This document shows, piece by piece, positions 30,901 to 43,051 of a stretch of 64,000 bases of DNA. Both the position numbers and the translations under genes were made by a program. The stretch is from Shinella fusca (GTDB taxonomy: Bacteria > Pseudomonadota > Alphaproteobacteria > Rhizobiales > Rhizobiaceae). The stretch spans positions 50,012 through 114,011 of the forward strand of contig NZ_JACHIK010000015.1 of assembly GCF_014203155.1 (NCBI RefSeq), read 5' to 3'. Every line of letters begins with the position of its first letter. Within the stretch, counting starts at the first letter, position 1. Below the pieces are notes generated by a model. The model saw only the letters and a program-made list of their open reading frames with translations. It was not told the DNA's origin and made no database searches.

Positions 30901-31425
30901 TCAGCGACGGGCGAGCGCCGCCGCCACGTCCGCGCGCACGAACTCGGCCGCTTCGCGCGCCGCCCGCTCCTCGGCCTCGCGGATGGCACGAAGCTTGGCG
31001 AATTCCTGCGCCGGGAAATCGACCATGGCCGAGGCCGTTCGTTTTCCCGAAGCCACCGTTTCGCCGGTGTCGGCGCGGGCAAGGTTGTAGTCCGCCGAAA
31101 CGATGATGCGGCCGGCGCGCATCGTATCGCTCGCAACGTCGGCGAGGACACCGAGCGACCGGCTGGTGACGTGGAGCTCCAGGCGATAGGCCGCATTCTG
31201 CGGCTCGCCGGCGCCGCCCCCGAACAGGAAGACGAGCTGGTTGCGGACCTGCTGCTCTATGCGGTCGTCCGCTTCCGAAATGGAAACGGACGCGAGCTTG
31301 CCCTCCACCACGCCAGGCGTGGAATAGAGCGGCCGCACCTGGCAGCCGGCGACAGCGCCGAGAATAGCGATGCCGGCTATCGTCTTCACAAGCCGCGAGA
31401 AGCCGGTTCCGTCAGACAACAACAT
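30901..31425 (-). CDS. lptE: LPS-assembly lipoprotein LptE
   Basis: A 174-residue outer-membrane lipoprotein. The signal peptide ends in lipobox AVAGC (about residues 24-28), followed by RPLYSTPG, the usual start of LptE proteins. LptE plugs the LptD barrel that inserts LPS in the outer membrane. The start overlaps the leuS stop by 14 bp, a leuS-lptE-holA order common in proteobacteria. Confidence 0.9.
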   Translation of the reverse strand: MLLSDGTGFSRLVKTIAGIAILGAVAGCQVRPLYSTPGVVEGKLASVSISEADDRIEQQVRNQLVFLFGGGAGEPQNAAYRLELHVTSRSLGVLADVASDTMRAGRIIVSADYNLARADTGETVASGKRTASAMVDFPAQEFAKLRAIREAEERAAREAAEFVRADVAAALARR

Positions 31426-34042
31426 TCACGATCCTCTGCGGTACGACGATGATCTTCTTGGGATGCTGGCCGCCGAGTGCGGCCTGGACCGCCTCGAGCG
31501 CGAGCACGGCCTCTTCGACCGCACTCTGGTCCGCGTCGCGGGCGATTGTCAAATCGGCGCGCTTCTTGCCGTTGATCTGCACCGGCAGCGTGATCTCGTT
31601 CTCGGCGACCAGCCGTTCGTCATAGGCCGGCCAGCCCGAGGTTGCCACGAGGCCTTCGCCGCCGATCTCGCGCCAGCATTCTTCCGAAAGATGCGGCGTC
31701 ATGGGCGCAACGATGCGGATCAGGATGCCGACGGCTTCACGCAGGGCGCCCGTAAGTTCGGGCGAGGCCTTGCCGGAGGCCGCCGTCGCCAGCGGAGCGG
31801 CCAGCGCGTTGACGAATTCGTAGATGCGTGCGACGGCCTTGTTGAAGGCAAGCTTGTCGTAGTCCGCCTGCACCGCCTTCAGCGTCTTGTGCGCGGCCTG
31901 CGAGATGGCAAGCGCCTCGCCTTCCGTGCCGGGGCGGCTTTCGGCGGCCTTGAGGGCGGGAGCGGCTTCCGAAACGAGGCGCCAGACGCGCTGGACGAAG
32001 CGGTGCGCGCCTTCGACGCCGGCTTCCGACCAGATCACGTCACGGTCCGGCGGGGAGTCAGAGAGCACGAAGAAGCGGGCGGTATCGGCGCCGTAGGAGG
32101 CGATGATATCGTCCGGATCGACGACGTTCTTCTTCGACTTCGACATCTTCTCGATGGAGCCGATGGCGATTTCTTCGCCGGATTCGAGATGCACCGCGCG
32201 CCGCTGGCCGTCCATCTCCTCGATGCGGATCTCGGCCGGCATCACCCATTCGCGCTTGCCGTCGATGCTGCGGCTATAGGTCTCGTGCACGACCATGCCC
32301 TGCGTGAAGAGGCCCTTGAAGGGTTCCTTCAGGTCGAGATGGCCGGTCGCCTGCATGGCGCGGGTGAAGAAGCGCGAATAGAGAAGATGCAGGATCGCAT
32401 GCTCGATGCCGCCGATATACTGGTCGACGGGGAGCCAGGCATTGGCGGCCGCCGGATCCGTCGGGGCATCTTCCCACGGCGCGGTGAAGCGGGCGAAATA
32501 CCAGGACGAATCGACGAAGGTGTCCATCGTGTCCGTCTCGCGGCGGGCGTCCTTGCCGCAATGCGGGCAGGCGACATGCCGCCAGGTCGGATGACGGTCG
32601 AGCGGGTTGCCCGGCTTGTCGAAGGTGACGTCGTCGGGCAGCTTCACCGGCAGGTCCGCCTTCGGCACGGGAACCACGCCGCAGGCCTCGCAATGGATGA
32701 CCGGGATGGGGCAGCCCCAATAGCGCTGGCGCGAAATGCCCCAGTCGCGCAGGCGGAAGTTCACCTTGCGCTCGCCCACCGGCGCATTGCCGAGCGTTGC
32801 GGCGGTGAGGCGCCTTGCGACCTCCTCGAAGGCTTCCTCGGCGGAAAGGCCGTCGAGGAAGCGGGAATTGATCATCACGCCGTCGCCGACATAGGCCTCG
32901 TCGCCGATCGCGAAGGTGGCGGCATCCGCTTCCTTCGGCATGACGACGGGCACGACCGGCAGGTCGTATTTGCGGGCGAAGTCGAGGTCGCGCTGGTCGC
33001 CGGAGGGGCAGCCGAAGATGGCGCCCGTGCCATAATCCATCAGCACGAAGTTCGCGACATAGACCGGCAGCTCCCAGGCGGGATCGAAGGGGTGGCGGAC
33101 GCGGATGCCCGTATCCATGCCCTTCTTCTCCGCCGTTTCGAGGGCGGCGAGCGAGGTGCCGGCGCGGCGGCACTCCTCGCAGAAGGCCATGATCTCGGGG
33201 TTCCTGGCGGATGCATCCCTGGCCAGCGGATGATCGGCGGAAATGGCGAGGAACGAGGCGCCGAACAGCGTGTCGGGACGGGTCGTGTAGACCGTCACGT
33301 CCTTCTCCCCCGTCAGGCCCGCGCTGTCGCAGACTTCCCAGCGCACCAGCATGCCCTCGGAGCGGCCGATCCAGTTCTTCTGCATCAGCCGGACCTTTTC
33401 CGGCCACTGGTCGAGCGCTTCCAGCGAATCCAGCAGGTCCTGGCTGAAATCGGTGATGCGGAAGAACCACTGCGTCAGCTCGCGCTGTTCGACGAGCGCG
33501 CCGGAGCGCCAGCCGCGGCCGTCGATCACCTGCTCGTTGGCAAGCACCGTATGGTCGACCGGGTCCCAGTTCACCTTGGACTGCTTGCGGTAGACGAGGC
33601 CCTTTTCCAGGAAATCGAGGAAGAGGTACTGCTGGCGGTGGTAGTAGTCGACGTCGCATGTAGCGAATTCGCGCGACCAGTCGAGCGACAGGCCCATGGA
33701 CTTGAGCTGCTTGCGCATCGCCGCGATATTGTCATAGGTCCAGCCCTTCGGGTGGACCTTGTTCTGCATGGCGGCGTTCTCGGCGGGCATGCCGAAGGCG
33801 TCCCAGCCCATCGGGTGCAGCACATTGTAGCCGCGGGCGCGCTTGTAGCGGGCGACGACGTCGCCCATCGCGTAGTTGCGCACATGGCCCATGTGGATGC
33901 GGCCCGACGGATAGGGGAACATCTCGAGGACATAGTACTTCTCGCGCGGGTCGTCGTTCCTGGTCAGGAAGACGTTTTCGTCGTTCCATTTTGCCTGCCA
34001 GCGGGGCTCGGCATCGCGCGGATTGTAACGTTCGGTGGCCAT
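31412..34042 (-). CDS. leuS: Leucyl-tRNA synthetase
   Basis: An 876-residue class I synthetase from ATG 34042 ([16 protein letters not shown]). The HIGH motif appears as [15 protein letters not shown], the editing domain is in the middle, and KMSKS is seen as EKMSKSKKN. The C-terminus ends RIVNVVV. Length is normal. The open frame continues upstream but has no family similarity there. Divergent from yggS across 171 bp. Confidence 0.98.
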   Translation of the reverse strand: MATERYNPRDAEPRWQAKWNDENVFLTRNDDPREKYYVLEMFPYPSGRIHMGHVRNYAMGDVVARYKRARGYNVLHPMGWDAFGMPAENAAMQNKVHPKGWTYDNIAAMRKQLKSMGLSLDWSREFATCDVDYYHRQQYLFLDFLEKGLVYRKQSKVNWDPVDHTVLANEQVIDGRGWRSGALVEQRELTQWFFRITDFSQDLLDSLEALDQWPEKVRLMQKNWIGRSEGMLVRWEVCDSAGLTGEKDVTVYTTRPDTLFGASFLAISADHPLARDASARNPEIMAFCEECRRAGTSLAALETAEKKGMDTGIRVRHPFDPAWELPVYVANFVLMDYGTGAIFGCPSGDQRDLDFARKYDLPVVPVVMPKEADAATFAIGDEAYVGDGVMINSRFLDGLSAEEAFEEVARRLTAATLGNAPVGERKVNFRLRDWGISRQRYWGCPIPVIHCEACGVVPVPKADLPVKLPDDVTFDKPGNPLDRHPTWRHVACPHCGKDARRETDTMDTFVDSSWYFARFTAPWEDAPTDPAAANAWLPVDQYIGGIEHAILHLLYSRFFTRAMQATGHLDLKEPFKGLFTQGMVVHETYSRSIDGKREWVMPAEIRIEEMDGQRRAVHLESGEEIAIGSIEKMSKSKKNVVDPDDIIASYGADTARFFVLSDSPPDRDVIWSEAGVEGAHRFVQRVWRLVSEAAPALKAAESRPGTEGEALAISQAAHKTLKAVQADYDKLAFNKAVARIYEFVNALAAPLATAASGKASPELTGALREAVGILIRIVAPMTPHLSEECWREIGGEGLVATSGWPAYDERLVAENEITLPVQINGKKRADLTIARDADQSAVEEAVLALEAVQAALGGQHPKKIIVVPQRIVNVVV

Positions 34043-34213
34043 GTCTTTGATGTTCCGGGAGTCTTTTGGGAGTCTTGGCGGGTGGTCCGCCCATGCGAAT
34101 ATGGTGCCGAGACCTTCATCATGAAACCGCCGAAGCGTCAAGTTTTCCGGGCTGCGCTTGGCAAGCGCCGCCGATTTCGCTAGTGCGGGAGAGGATTTCG
34201 ACGGAGAGGGACC

Positions 34214-34873
34214 ATGGATTTGCAGGATCGTCTTGCGGACGTTCGCAGCCGGATCGCCAAGGCGGCGAAGGAAGCCGGCCGGCAGCCGGATGCCGTCACG
34301 CTCGTGGCCGTGTCGAAGACCTTCGACGCGGAGGCGATTCGCCCGGCGATCGCCGCCGGCCAGCGCGTCTTCGGAGAGAACCGCGTACAGGAGGCCGAGG
34401 GCAAATGGCCGGAACTGCGCACCGGGACGAAGGGCATCGAGCTGCATCTGATCGGCCCCCTGCAGTCCAACAAGGCCGCCGATGCCGTCGCGCTGTTCGA
34501 CGTCATCGAGACGGTCGACCGCGAGAAGATCGCACGGGCGATTGCCGCCGAGATGACGAAGCAGGGCCGCGCGCTTCGGCTCTATGTGCAGGTCAATACG
34601 GGACTCGAGCCGCAGAAGGCGGGGATCGCGCCGGACGACACGGTCTCCTTCGTCGCCTTCTGCCGGGAGGAGCTCGGCCTTGCGATCGAAGGGCTGATGT
34701 GCATTCCGCCGGCGGACGAGAATCCCGGGCCGCATTTCGCGCTGCTCGCCAAGCTCGCCGCACGGTGCGATCTCGACCGGCTGTCGATGGGCATGTCCGG
34801 CGATTATGAAACCGCCGTCGGCTTCGGCGCGACGAGCGTGCGGGTCGGCTCGGCGATCTTCGGGTCGCGCTGA
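34214..34873 (+). CDS. YggS/PROSC-family pyridoxal phosphate homeostasis protein
   Basis: A 219-residue PLP-binding single-domain protein with the PLP lysine in LVAVSKTF (about Lys36), then [58 protein letters not shown]. It buffers free PLP; it is not an enzyme of known substrate. The C-terminal phosphate-binding region is intact. A GGGAC element precedes the ATG. Confidence 0.94.
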   Translation: MDLQDRLADVRSRIAKAAKEAGRQPDAVTLVAVSKTFDAEAIRPAIAAGQRVFGENRVQEAEGKWPELRTGTKGIELHLIGPLQSNKAADAVALFDVIETVDREKIARAIAAEMTKQGRALRLYVQVNTGLEPQKAGIAPDDTVSFVAFCREELGLAIEGLMCIPPADENPGPHFALLAKLAARCDLDRLSMGMSGDYETAVGFGATSVRVGSAIFGSR

Positions 34874-34994
34874 CATTATTTTCCGCGCAATTTCCGCCTC
34901 AGGCTTTCGTCTGGCTTTGCGGAAAGCCCGCCCTCTCCTATTCTTCTCGTCGAGGAGCCGGCCGCTTGCGGCCGGGCGCATGCGGGAGGAAGCA

Positions 34995-36893
34995 ATGCAA
35001 GGGACCTATGCCGAGATTTATCACGCCTGGAGGGACGACCCCGACGGGTACTGGGCGGAACTGGCGCGGGACATAGACTGGTTCACGCCGCCGTCGCGGA
35101 TTTTCGACGGCAATGACGGCGTCTACGGCCGATGGTTTCCCGACGCGGCGGGCAATACCTGTCACAACTGCGTGGATCGGCATGTGGCGGCGGGCCGCGG
35201 CGATACGACAGCCCTGATCTACGACAGCCCCGTGACAGGCCGGAAGGCGCGCTACAGCTATGAAGCGCTTCTGGCGCAGGTGAACGCGATGGCGGCGGTG
35301 CTCGCCGATGCGGGTGTCGCCAAGGGCGACCGCGTGATCGTCTACATGCCGATGATCCCCGAAGCGATCTTCGCCATGCTCGCCTGCGCGCGCATCGGCG
35401 CGATCCATTCCGTGGTCTTCGGCGGTTTCGCCGCAAGCGAGCTTGCGGCGCGCATCGACGATTCGGCCGCAAAGCTGGTGGTCACGGCAAGCTGCGGCGT
35501 GGAGCCGAACCGGGTGGTGGCCTACAAGCCCCTGCTCGATGCGGCTATCGACCTTGCCCGCAACAAGCCGGAGCGCTGCCTCGTCCTGCAGCGGCCGGAG
35601 CTTGCGGCAGACCTCGTGCCCGGTCGCGATGTCGATCTCGGGCAGGCGCTTTCGGCGGCTGCGGGGCGTATGGTGCCCTGCGCGGCGCTTGCGGCCACCG
35701 ATCCGCTCTATATCCTCTATACATCCGGCACGACGGGACAGCCGAAGGGCGTCATCCGCGACAATGGCGGGCATATGGTGGCGCTCGCCTGGACCATGCG
35801 CGCGCTCTACGGCGTGGAGCCCGGCGAGGTCTATTGGGCGGCATCGGATATCGGCTGGGTCGTCGGCCATTCCTACATCGTCTATGCGCCCCTTCTCAAC
35901 GGCAGCACCACGGTGCTCTACGAGGGCAAGCCGGTCGGCACGCCCGACGCCGGGGCCTTCTGGCGCGTGGTGGAGGAATACAAGGTCTCGGTCCTCTTCA
36001 CCGCGCCGACCGCCTTCCGCGCGATCCGCAAGGAGGATCCGGAAGGGCGCTTCGTGAAACGCCACGACATTTCCAGCCTGAGGGCTCTCTTCCTTGCCGG
36101 CGAGCGGGCCGATCCGGACACGATCCGCTGGGCGGAGGCGGTGCTGGGCGTGCCGGTCATCGATCACTGGTGGCAGACGGAGACGGGCTGGGCGATCGCC
36201 GGCAATCCGCTCGGGCTCGGCGCGCTTCCCGTCAAGCACGGCTCGCCGACCGTGACCATGCCGGGCTACGATCTTCGCGTGCTGGACGATGCCGGCCATG
36301 AGGTGCCGCCCGGCACGCTCGGCAATATCGCGCTCCGCCTTCCCCTTCCCCCGGGCTGCCTGACGACGTTCTGGAATGCCGACGAGCGCTTCCGCACGGC
36401 CTGCCTTTCGGAGTTTCCCGGCTATTACAAGACGGCCGATGCCGGCTATGTCGACGAGGACGGCTATGTCTTCGTCATGGCGCGCACCGACGACATCATC
36501 AATGTCGCAGGCCACCGCCTGTCGACGGGAGCGATGGAGGAGGTCTGCGCCAGCCATCCCGACGTTGCCGAATGTGCGGTCATCGGCGTCGCGGATGCCG
36601 TGAAGGGCCAGGTGCCGGCCGGCTTCCTCGTGCTCAAGAGCGGTGTTTCACGTGAATCATCGGTGGTGGAGCAGGAGGTGGTGGGCCTGGTGCGCGATCG
36701 CATCGGTCCGGTTGCGGCCTTCAAGACGGCGATCTGCGTGAAGCGCCTGCCCAAGACGCGGTCGGGCAAGATCCTGCGCGGCACCATGCAGAAGATCGCC
36801 GACGGGCTCGACTGGAAGATGCCGGCGACCATCGACGATCCGGCGATCCTCGACGAGATCGCAGGGGTTCTGTCGGAGCGGCGGATCGGTTGA
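34995..36893 (+). CDS. prpE: Propionyl-CoA synthetase-type acyl-CoA ligase
   Basis: A 632-residue AMP-forming ligase from ATG 34995, with a strong GGGAGGA upstream. It begins [16 protein letters not shown] and has the AMP-binding [27 protein letters not shown], and catalytic Lys in [10 protein letters not shown]. It is closer in type to PrpE than to the Acs encoded 1.1 kb on: PrpE proteins open with this helix and share CHNCVDRHV. It activates propionate, perhaps other short acids. Codons near residue 550 (Val-Ser-Arg-Glu-Ser) come from a parS-like site. Confidence 0.88.
   Translation: MQGTYAEIYHAWRDDPDGYWAELARDIDWFTPPSRIFDGNDGVYGRWFPDAAGNTCHNCVDRHVAAGRGDTTALIYDSPVTGRKARYSYEALLAQVNAMAAVLADAGVAKGDRVIVYMPMIPEAIFAMLACARIGAIHSVVFGGFAASELAARIDDSAAKLVVTASCGVEPNRVVAYKPLLDAAIDLARNKPERCLVLQRPELAADLVPGRDVDLGQALSAAAGRMVPCAALAATDPLYILYTSGTTGQPKGVIRDNGGHMVALAWTMRALYGVEPGEVYWAASDIGWVVGHSYIVYAPLLNGSTTVLYEGKPVGTPDAGAFWRVVEEYKVSVLFTAPTAFRAIRKEDPEGRFVKRHDISSLRALFLAGERADPDTIRWAEAVLGVPVIDHWWQTETGWAIAGNPLGLGALPVKHGSPTVTMPGYDLRVLDDAGHEVPPGTLGNIALRLPLPPGCLTTFWNADERFRTACLSEFPGYYKTADAGYVDEDGYVFVMARTDDIINVAGHRLSTGAMEEVCASHPDVAECAVIGVADAVKGQVPAGFLVLKSGVSRESSVVEQEVVGLVRDRIGPVAAFKTAICVKRLPKTRSGKILRGTMQKIADGLDWKMPATIDDPAILDEIAGVLSERRIG
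36644..36659 (+). promoter_or_regulatory. parS-like ParB-binding site 5 (inside prpE)
   Basis: TGTTTCACGTGAATCA, one mismatch, identical to site 1. In frame it encodes Val-Ser-Arg-Glu-Ser, in a loop region that is variable in the family. Confidence 0.85.
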
Positions 36894-36898
36894 ACATG

Positions 36899-36923
36899 AA
36901 AAAACCCGGCCGAAGGGCCGGGT
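36899..36923 (-). terminator. Rho-independent terminator, likely for trcR
   Basis: ACCCGGCC (36904-36911), loop GAAG, GGCCGGGT (36916-36923), with a T6 run on the minus strand (36899-36904). It lies 6 bp past the prpE stop, so the stem may serve both convergent genes, but the T-run favours leftward transcripts. Confidence 0.75.
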
Positions 36924-36956
36924 CGGATAGGCAGGCAAAGCCCGCCAGCTTCTCCT

Positions 36957-37034
36957 CCGTCATGGTCGGGCTTGACCCGACCATCCACGCCCCACCCGCG
37001 GCCTGGATCCTCGGCTCAAGGCCGAGGATGACGG
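36957..37034. repeat. Intergenic mosaic palindrome, copy 2 (two-stem form)
   Basis: 78 bp bounded by CCGTCAT (36957-36963) and ATGACGG (37028-37034). Left stem ATGGTCGGG-cttga-CCCGACCAT (36962-36984), right stem ATCCTCGGC-tcaag-GCCGAGGAT (37007-37029). The architecture is the same as the copy at 40058. It resembles RIME-type rhizobial elements. Confidence 0.75.
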
Positions 37035-37062
37035 CAGAGTGCGGGGTGGGCGGGAACGCCCT

Positions 37063-37764
37063 TCAGAACTGGTCGTCTTCGTCGTCGTCCGGCGTGGAGG
37101 ACTTCAGCGACTTCAGCTTGGCGAAGACGGCGTCGGCATCGATTTCCTTCTCTTCCTCGCGGTCGGTGCTGTAGGGCAGCTTTTCCGTTTCCTGCGCGGA
37201 TTCGAGCGTGGCGCCGAGCTCGGCGGCGGTCGGCAGCGGACGGCCCTTCGATGCGCGTTCGACTTCGAGGTCGAGGTCGATCTGCGAGCAGAGGCCGAGG
37301 GTGACGGGATCCATCGGCGTCAGGTTCGCCGAGTTCCAGTGGGTGCGTTCGCGGATCTGCTCGATCGTCGACTTGGTGGTGCCGACGAGACGCGAGATCT
37401 GCGCATCCTTCAGTTCGGGATGGTTGCGAACGAGCCAGAGGATGGCGTTCGGGCGGTCCTGACGCTTGGAGACCGGGGTGTAGCGCGGGCCCTTGCGCTT
37501 GGATTCCGGCACGCGGACCTTGGGTTCGGAAAGCTTCAGCTTGTGGGCGGGGTTGGCTTCGGCGCGGGCGATCTCCTCGCGGGAGAGCTGGCCGGTCGAG
37601 ATCGGATCGAGGCCCTTGATGCCCTGCGCCGATTCGCCGTCGGCGATGGCCTTCACTTCGAGGGGATGCAGCTTGCAGAACGTGGCGATCTGGTCGAACG
37701 ACAGCGCCGTGTTGTCGACCAGCCAGACCGCTGTCGCCTTTGGCATGAGAAGCTGTTGAGCCAT
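37063..37764 (-). CDS. trcR: DUF1013 protein (TrcR-type cell-cycle regulator)
   Basis: A 233-residue alphaproteobacterial protein of the DUF1013 family, named TrcR in databases. It begins MAQQLLMPKATAVWLVDN. It has a helix-turn-helix-like segment (LKDAQISRLVGTTKSTIEQIR, about 125-145), then HWNSANLTPMDPVTLGLCSQIDLD and an acidic C-terminal tail. The DNA-binding role is inferred from the HTH and family name. Divergent from acs across 233 bp. Confidence 0.85.
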   Translation of the reverse strand: MAQQLLMPKATAVWLVDNTALSFDQIATFCKLHPLEVKAIADGESAQGIKGLDPISTGQLSREEIARAEANPAHKLKLSEPKVRVPESKRKGPRYTPVSKRQDRPNAILWLVRNHPELKDAQISRLVGTTKSTIEQIRERTHWNSANLTPMDPVTLGLCSQIDLDLEVERASKGRPLPTAAELGATLESAQETEKLPYSTDREEEKEIDADAVFAKLKSLKSSTPDDDEDDQF

Positions 37765-37997
37765 GGATATAATCCTTCTGTCCGTCCGCGCCGGTGTCGC
37801 GGGCCGTGGGGTGTAACCACTATATTTCCGAGAATTCGGCCCTCTATAACCTCACTGTCTCAGAAATGCAATTCTTCAAGCGCAAATGACCTTTTGTCTA
37901 ATTGCCCGGGGGGCCTGACCTGTTATGTATGGCGACGGAGCCGCGTGGGGCCGGAGGAGATCGGCCTTGCGCCTACATGCGCAGTGAGGAGGAAACC

Positions 37998-39953
<1,956 letters not shown>

Positions 39954-39973
39954 CCGGCGCCCCAGGGAAAACG

Positions 39974-40004
39974 AAACGGCGGCCATCGGCCGCCGTTTTC
40001 ATTT
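39974..40004 (+). terminator. Rho-independent terminator of acs
   Basis: AAACGGCGGCC (39974-39984), loop ATC, GGCCGCCGTTT (39988-39998), then TTCATTT. Perfect 11-bp stem 20 bp past the acs stop; also symmetric enough to act leftwards. Confidence 0.85.
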
Positions 40005-40057
40005 GAGGGTGTGTGTGGTGCACTCCAGTAAGCCGGCCCTGCCCTCCACTCCCTCCG

Positions 40058-40140
40058 CCGTCATCCACGGGCTTGACCCGAGGATCCATCTCCACGGTGT
40101 ACCGATTGCGTGGATGGTTGGGTCAAGCCCGACCATGACG
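40058..40140. repeat. Intergenic mosaic palindrome, copy 3 (two-stem form)
   Basis: 83 bp bounded by CCGTCAT (40058-40064) and ATGACG (40135-40140). The left part has CACGGG-cttga-CCCGAGGAT, partly decayed. The right stem is ATGGTTGGG-tcaag-CCCGACCAT. Same plan as copy 2. Confidence 0.7.
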
Positions 40141-40229
40141 ACAGAGGGGGCGAGGAAGGGAGAAGGTGAAGAGGAAGACGAAGGCGCGGAGAAACGCCGG
40201 GGGAACGAAATCCTGAGCCGGATTCCTCC

Positions 40230-40439
40230 TCAGAAGTCGATCGCCCGGCCCTTGATCTCCCAATCGCCGAAGCGGGCCGGGTCCTCGCCGCCGCGGCCGC
40301 CGATCTCCGGCGCCCGCTCGACGGGCCTTGCGGCCTTGCGGCGCTCCTCGGCCTCCTGCAGCGCGCGCTGGGCGGCGGGCGAAAGGACCTTGCGGCCGTC
40401 GGAATGATTGTCGTTGTCGTTCTGCATGAAAATCGGCAT
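40230..40439 (-). CDS. DUF1674 protein (SDHAF4-like succinate dehydrogenase assembly factor)
   Basis: A 69-residue protein ending in the family signature GGRGGEDPARFGDWEIKGRAIDF (47-69). Mitochondrial SDHAF4 shares this C-terminus and binds the flavoprotein SdhA during assembly; the bacterial role is inferred from that. The start may be ATG 40439 or 40427 (MQNDNDN). It is transcribed away from htpX. Confidence 0.87.
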   Translation of the reverse strand: MPIFMQNDNDNHSDGRKVLSPAAQRALQEAEERRKAARPVERAPEIGGRGGEDPARFGDWEIKGRAIDF

Positions 40440-40510
40440 CCTGTCCGGATATTGAAGAATTCCTGCCTGCTTCCCATCATATAGGAGCGTGACGGCGCTG
40501 TGGAAAGCGC

Positions 40511-40526
40511 TGATTCACGTGAAACA
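40511..40526 (+). promoter_or_regulatory. parS-like ParB-binding site 6 (upstream of htpX)
   Basis: TGATTCACGTGAAACA, one mismatch, identical to site 2. In the gap between the DUF1674 gene and htpX, about 19.5 kb right of oriC; the outermost site seen. Confidence 0.85.
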
Positions 40527-40565
40527 TATGCTTGACACGCACAGTCCGACAGGAGCCGAAACCGC

Positions 40566-41531
40566 ATGAACCTCGTTCGCACAGCCATGCTTCTCGCCGT
40601 CATGACGGCGCTTTTCATGGGCGTGGGCCTGCTCATCGGCGGCAAGGGCGGCATGATGATTGCCTTTCTCGTCGCGGTGGCGATGAACTTCTTCTCCTAC
40701 TGGAACTCCGACCGGATGGTGCTGTCCATGTATGGCGCCAAGGAGGTCGATGAGCGCTCCGCGCCGGAATATTACGGCATCGTGCGCGATCTCGCGCAGC
40801 GGGCCGGCCTTCCGATGCCCCGCGTCTTCGTCATCAACAGCGACCAGCCGAATGCCTTTGCCACGGGCCGCAACCCGGAAAACGCCGCCGTCGCCGCCTC
40901 GACCGGCCTTCTCAATGCTCTCTCCTACGAGGAGGTGGCGGGCGTGATGGCGCACGAGCTCGCCCATGTGCAGAACCGCGATACGCTGACCATGACGCTG
41001 ACGGCGACGCTCGCCGGCGCGATCTCCATGCTCGCCAACTTCGCTATGTTCTTCGGCGGCGGGCACAGCCGCGAGAACAACAATCCGCTCGGCTTCATCG
41101 GCGTCCTGATCGCGATGATCGTCGCGCCCTTCGCTGCCATGCTGGTGCAGATGGCGATCAGCCGCACGCGCGAATATTCCGCCGACCGGCGCGGCGCGGA
41201 GATCTCCGGCAACCCGCTGGCGCTCGCCTCCGCCCTGCGGAAGATCGCCACGGCCGCCGGCCGCATCCCCAACGAAGCGGCCGAGCACAATCCCGCGACG
41301 GCGCATATGTTCATCATCAATCCGCTCTCGGGCGAGCGTATGGATAACCTGTTCTCGACCCATCCGGACACGGAAAACCGCATCGCGGCGCTGCAGGAAA
41401 TGGCGCGCGGGATGCAGGCCCGCTCGACGGAACCTGTCCGGGCTGATAATCCGTCACGCAAATCGCGCTCCGTTCCGACGACCGGCTGGGGCCGCGGTGG
41501 TTCCGAACCGCCCAAAGGTCCCTGGTCTTGA
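40566..41531 (+). CDS. htpX: Membrane zinc protease HtpX
   Basis: A 321-residue M48 peptidase. Two N-terminal membrane segments (about 5-25 and 28-45) precede the zinc motif HELAH (His130, Glu131, His134), and two more segments (about 150-195) follow. [10 protein letters not shown] supplies the third ligand. HtpX degrades damaged membrane proteins under envelope stress. The C-terminal tail (about 290-321) is basic. It overlaps the next gene by 4 bp. Confidence 0.95.
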   Translation: MNLVRTAMLLAVMTALFMGVGLLIGGKGGMMIAFLVAVAMNFFSYWNSDRMVLSMYGAKEVDERSAPEYYGIVRDLAQRAGLPMPRVFVINSDQPNAFATGRNPENAAVAASTGLLNALSYEEVAGVMAHELAHVQNRDTLTMTLTATLAGAISMLANFAMFFGGGHSRENNNPLGFIGVLIAMIVAPFAAMLVQMAISRTREYSADRRGAEISGNPLALASALRKIATAAGRIPNEAAEHNPATAHMFIINPLSGERMDNLFSTHPDTENRIAALQEMARGMQARSTEPVRADNPSRKSRSVPTTGWGRGGSEPPKGPWS

Positions 41532-42937
41532 ACGACGACACGCAGAAGAAAAGAACGCATCCGAAACACCGCCCCGGCAGGGGCCCGAGGCCCGTTGCCG
41601 ATGCGGCCGCCGGCCATCCGGAAAAGCCGGGCCTGCGTGCCCGCCAGGCCGCTGCGAAGATCCTTGCCGCCGTGGTGGACCGCCGGACGCCGCTCGACGG
41701 CATGCTGGACCTCGAGAACGGTAACCCGGCCTATAAGCAGCTGAACGATGCCGACCGGGCGCTGGTGCGCGCCATCCTCAACACGGCGCTGCGTCATCTT
41801 CCGCGTATCGAGGCGATCCTCGACACGCTCGTCGGCACGCCGCTGCCGGAGGGCGCCCGGGCCCTTCACCATGTCCTGACGGTCGCCGCCGCGCAAATCC
41901 TCTATCTCGATGTGCCGGATCATTCCGCCGTCGACCTTGCCGTCGAGCAGGCGCAGATCGACCCGCGCAACCGCCGTTTCGCCAGCCTCACCAATGCGGT
42001 GCTGCGCCGGCTGTCGCGCGAAAAGGGTGCGCATCTCGATGCGACCCATGTGGTTTCGGTCGTCCCCGCCTGGTTCCATGAGCGGCTCGTCGCCATCTAC
42101 GGGCGGGAGCATGCGGCGCGCATCGCGCAATCGCTGCTCGAACCTTCCGCCATCGACCTCACCGTCAAGTCCGATCCCGAGGGCTGGGCCGCGCGGCTCG
42201 GCGGGCTCGTCCTGCCGACGGGTTCCGTCCGCCTTCCCGCCGGCTCGGGCGCCATCCCGGCGCTCGAAGGCTTCGAGGCCGGCGAATGGTGGGTTCAGGA
42301 CGCCGCCGCAAGCCTTCCGGCAAAGCTGTTCGGCGATCTTGCGGGAAAGCGCGTCGCCGATCTCTGTGCAGCCCCCGGCGGCAAGACGGCGCAGCTTGCG
42401 CTTGCCGGCGCCGACGTCACCGCGCTCGACCAGTCCGGCAATCGCCTGAAGCGGCTCATCGGCAATCTCGACCGGCTCGGCCTCTCCGCTACGGCGGTCG
42501 AAGCGAACATGGCGGACTATCGGCCCGACGCTCTTTTCGACGCGGTGCTGCTCGATGCGCCCTGCTCCTCCACCGGCACGATCCGCAAGCATCCGGACGT
42601 GCTGTGGACCAAGGGGCCGGAGGATATCGGAAAGCTCGCGCGCCTGCAGGAGCGGCTGCTGCGCCATGCGCTGACGCTGGTGAAGCCCGGCGGCGAGCTG
42701 GTCTTCTCCAATTGCTCGCTCGATCCCGCCGAGGGCGAGGAGATGGTCACCCGCGTGCTGACCGACCATCCGTCCTGGCATGTCGTGCCCGTCGATCCCG
42801 CCGACTGGCCAGGGCTGGAAGCGGCGATCTCCCCGCGCGGCGAGTTCCGCACCACGCCCGCCATGCTGCCGGCGACCGAGGACCATGCCGGCGGCCTCGA
42901 CGGCTTTTATGCCGTTCGGCTGAAGAACGGCGGCTGA
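41528..42937 (+). CDS. RsmB/NOP-family 16S rRNA (cytosine-C5) methyltransferase
   Basis: A 469-residue protein: an N-terminal NusB-like domain (about 40-170) and a C-terminal SAM domain. SAM motif [16 protein letters not shown]; catalytic Cys pair in [20 protein letters not shown] and [14 protein letters not shown]. It should methylate C967-type sites of 16S rRNA. The start is TTG (41528), overlapping the htpX stop (TTGA). The first 40 residues are basic and low-complexity. Confidence 0.92.
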   Translation: MNDDTQKKRTHPKHRPGRGPRPVADAAAGHPEKPGLRARQAAAKILAAVVDRRTPLDGMLDLENGNPAYKQLNDADRALVRAILNTALRHLPRIEAILDTLVGTPLPEGARALHHVLTVAAAQILYLDVPDHSAVDLAVEQAQIDPRNRRFASLTNAVLRRLSREKGAHLDATHVVSVVPAWFHERLVAIYGREHAARIAQSLLEPSAIDLTVKSDPEGWAARLGGLVLPTGSVRLPAGSGAIPALEGFEAGEWWVQDAAASLPAKLFGDLAGKRVADLCAAPGGKTAQLALAGADVTALDQSGNRLKRLIGNLDRLGLSATAVEANMADYRPDALFDAVLLDAPCSSTGTIRKHPDVLWTKGPEDIGKLARLQERLLRHALTLVKPGGELVFSNCSLDPAEGEEMVTRVLTDHPSWHVVPVDPADWPGLEAAISPRGEFRTTPAMLPATEDHAGGLDGFYAVRLKNGG

Positions 42938-43051
42938 GTGGAAAATTCCCTCCCGGATCTGGCCGCCGTCATCAACAGTCCATCGGCAGGCGGTGAATTG
43001 ACGCCGCTCCTCTCCTCGGCCTACCTATAGGCAAGGAGGCACTCGTTAACC

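Noticed and set aside
34806..34994. N-terminal extension of prpE to the first ATG of the frame
   Set aside because: It would overlap yggS. The ATG at 34995 has a strong GGGAGGA and begins the family homology.
37902..37929. TTGCCC-16-TATGTA as the acs promoter
   Set aside because: The spacing is acceptable, but both boxes are weak and several equally poor alternatives exist in the same gap.
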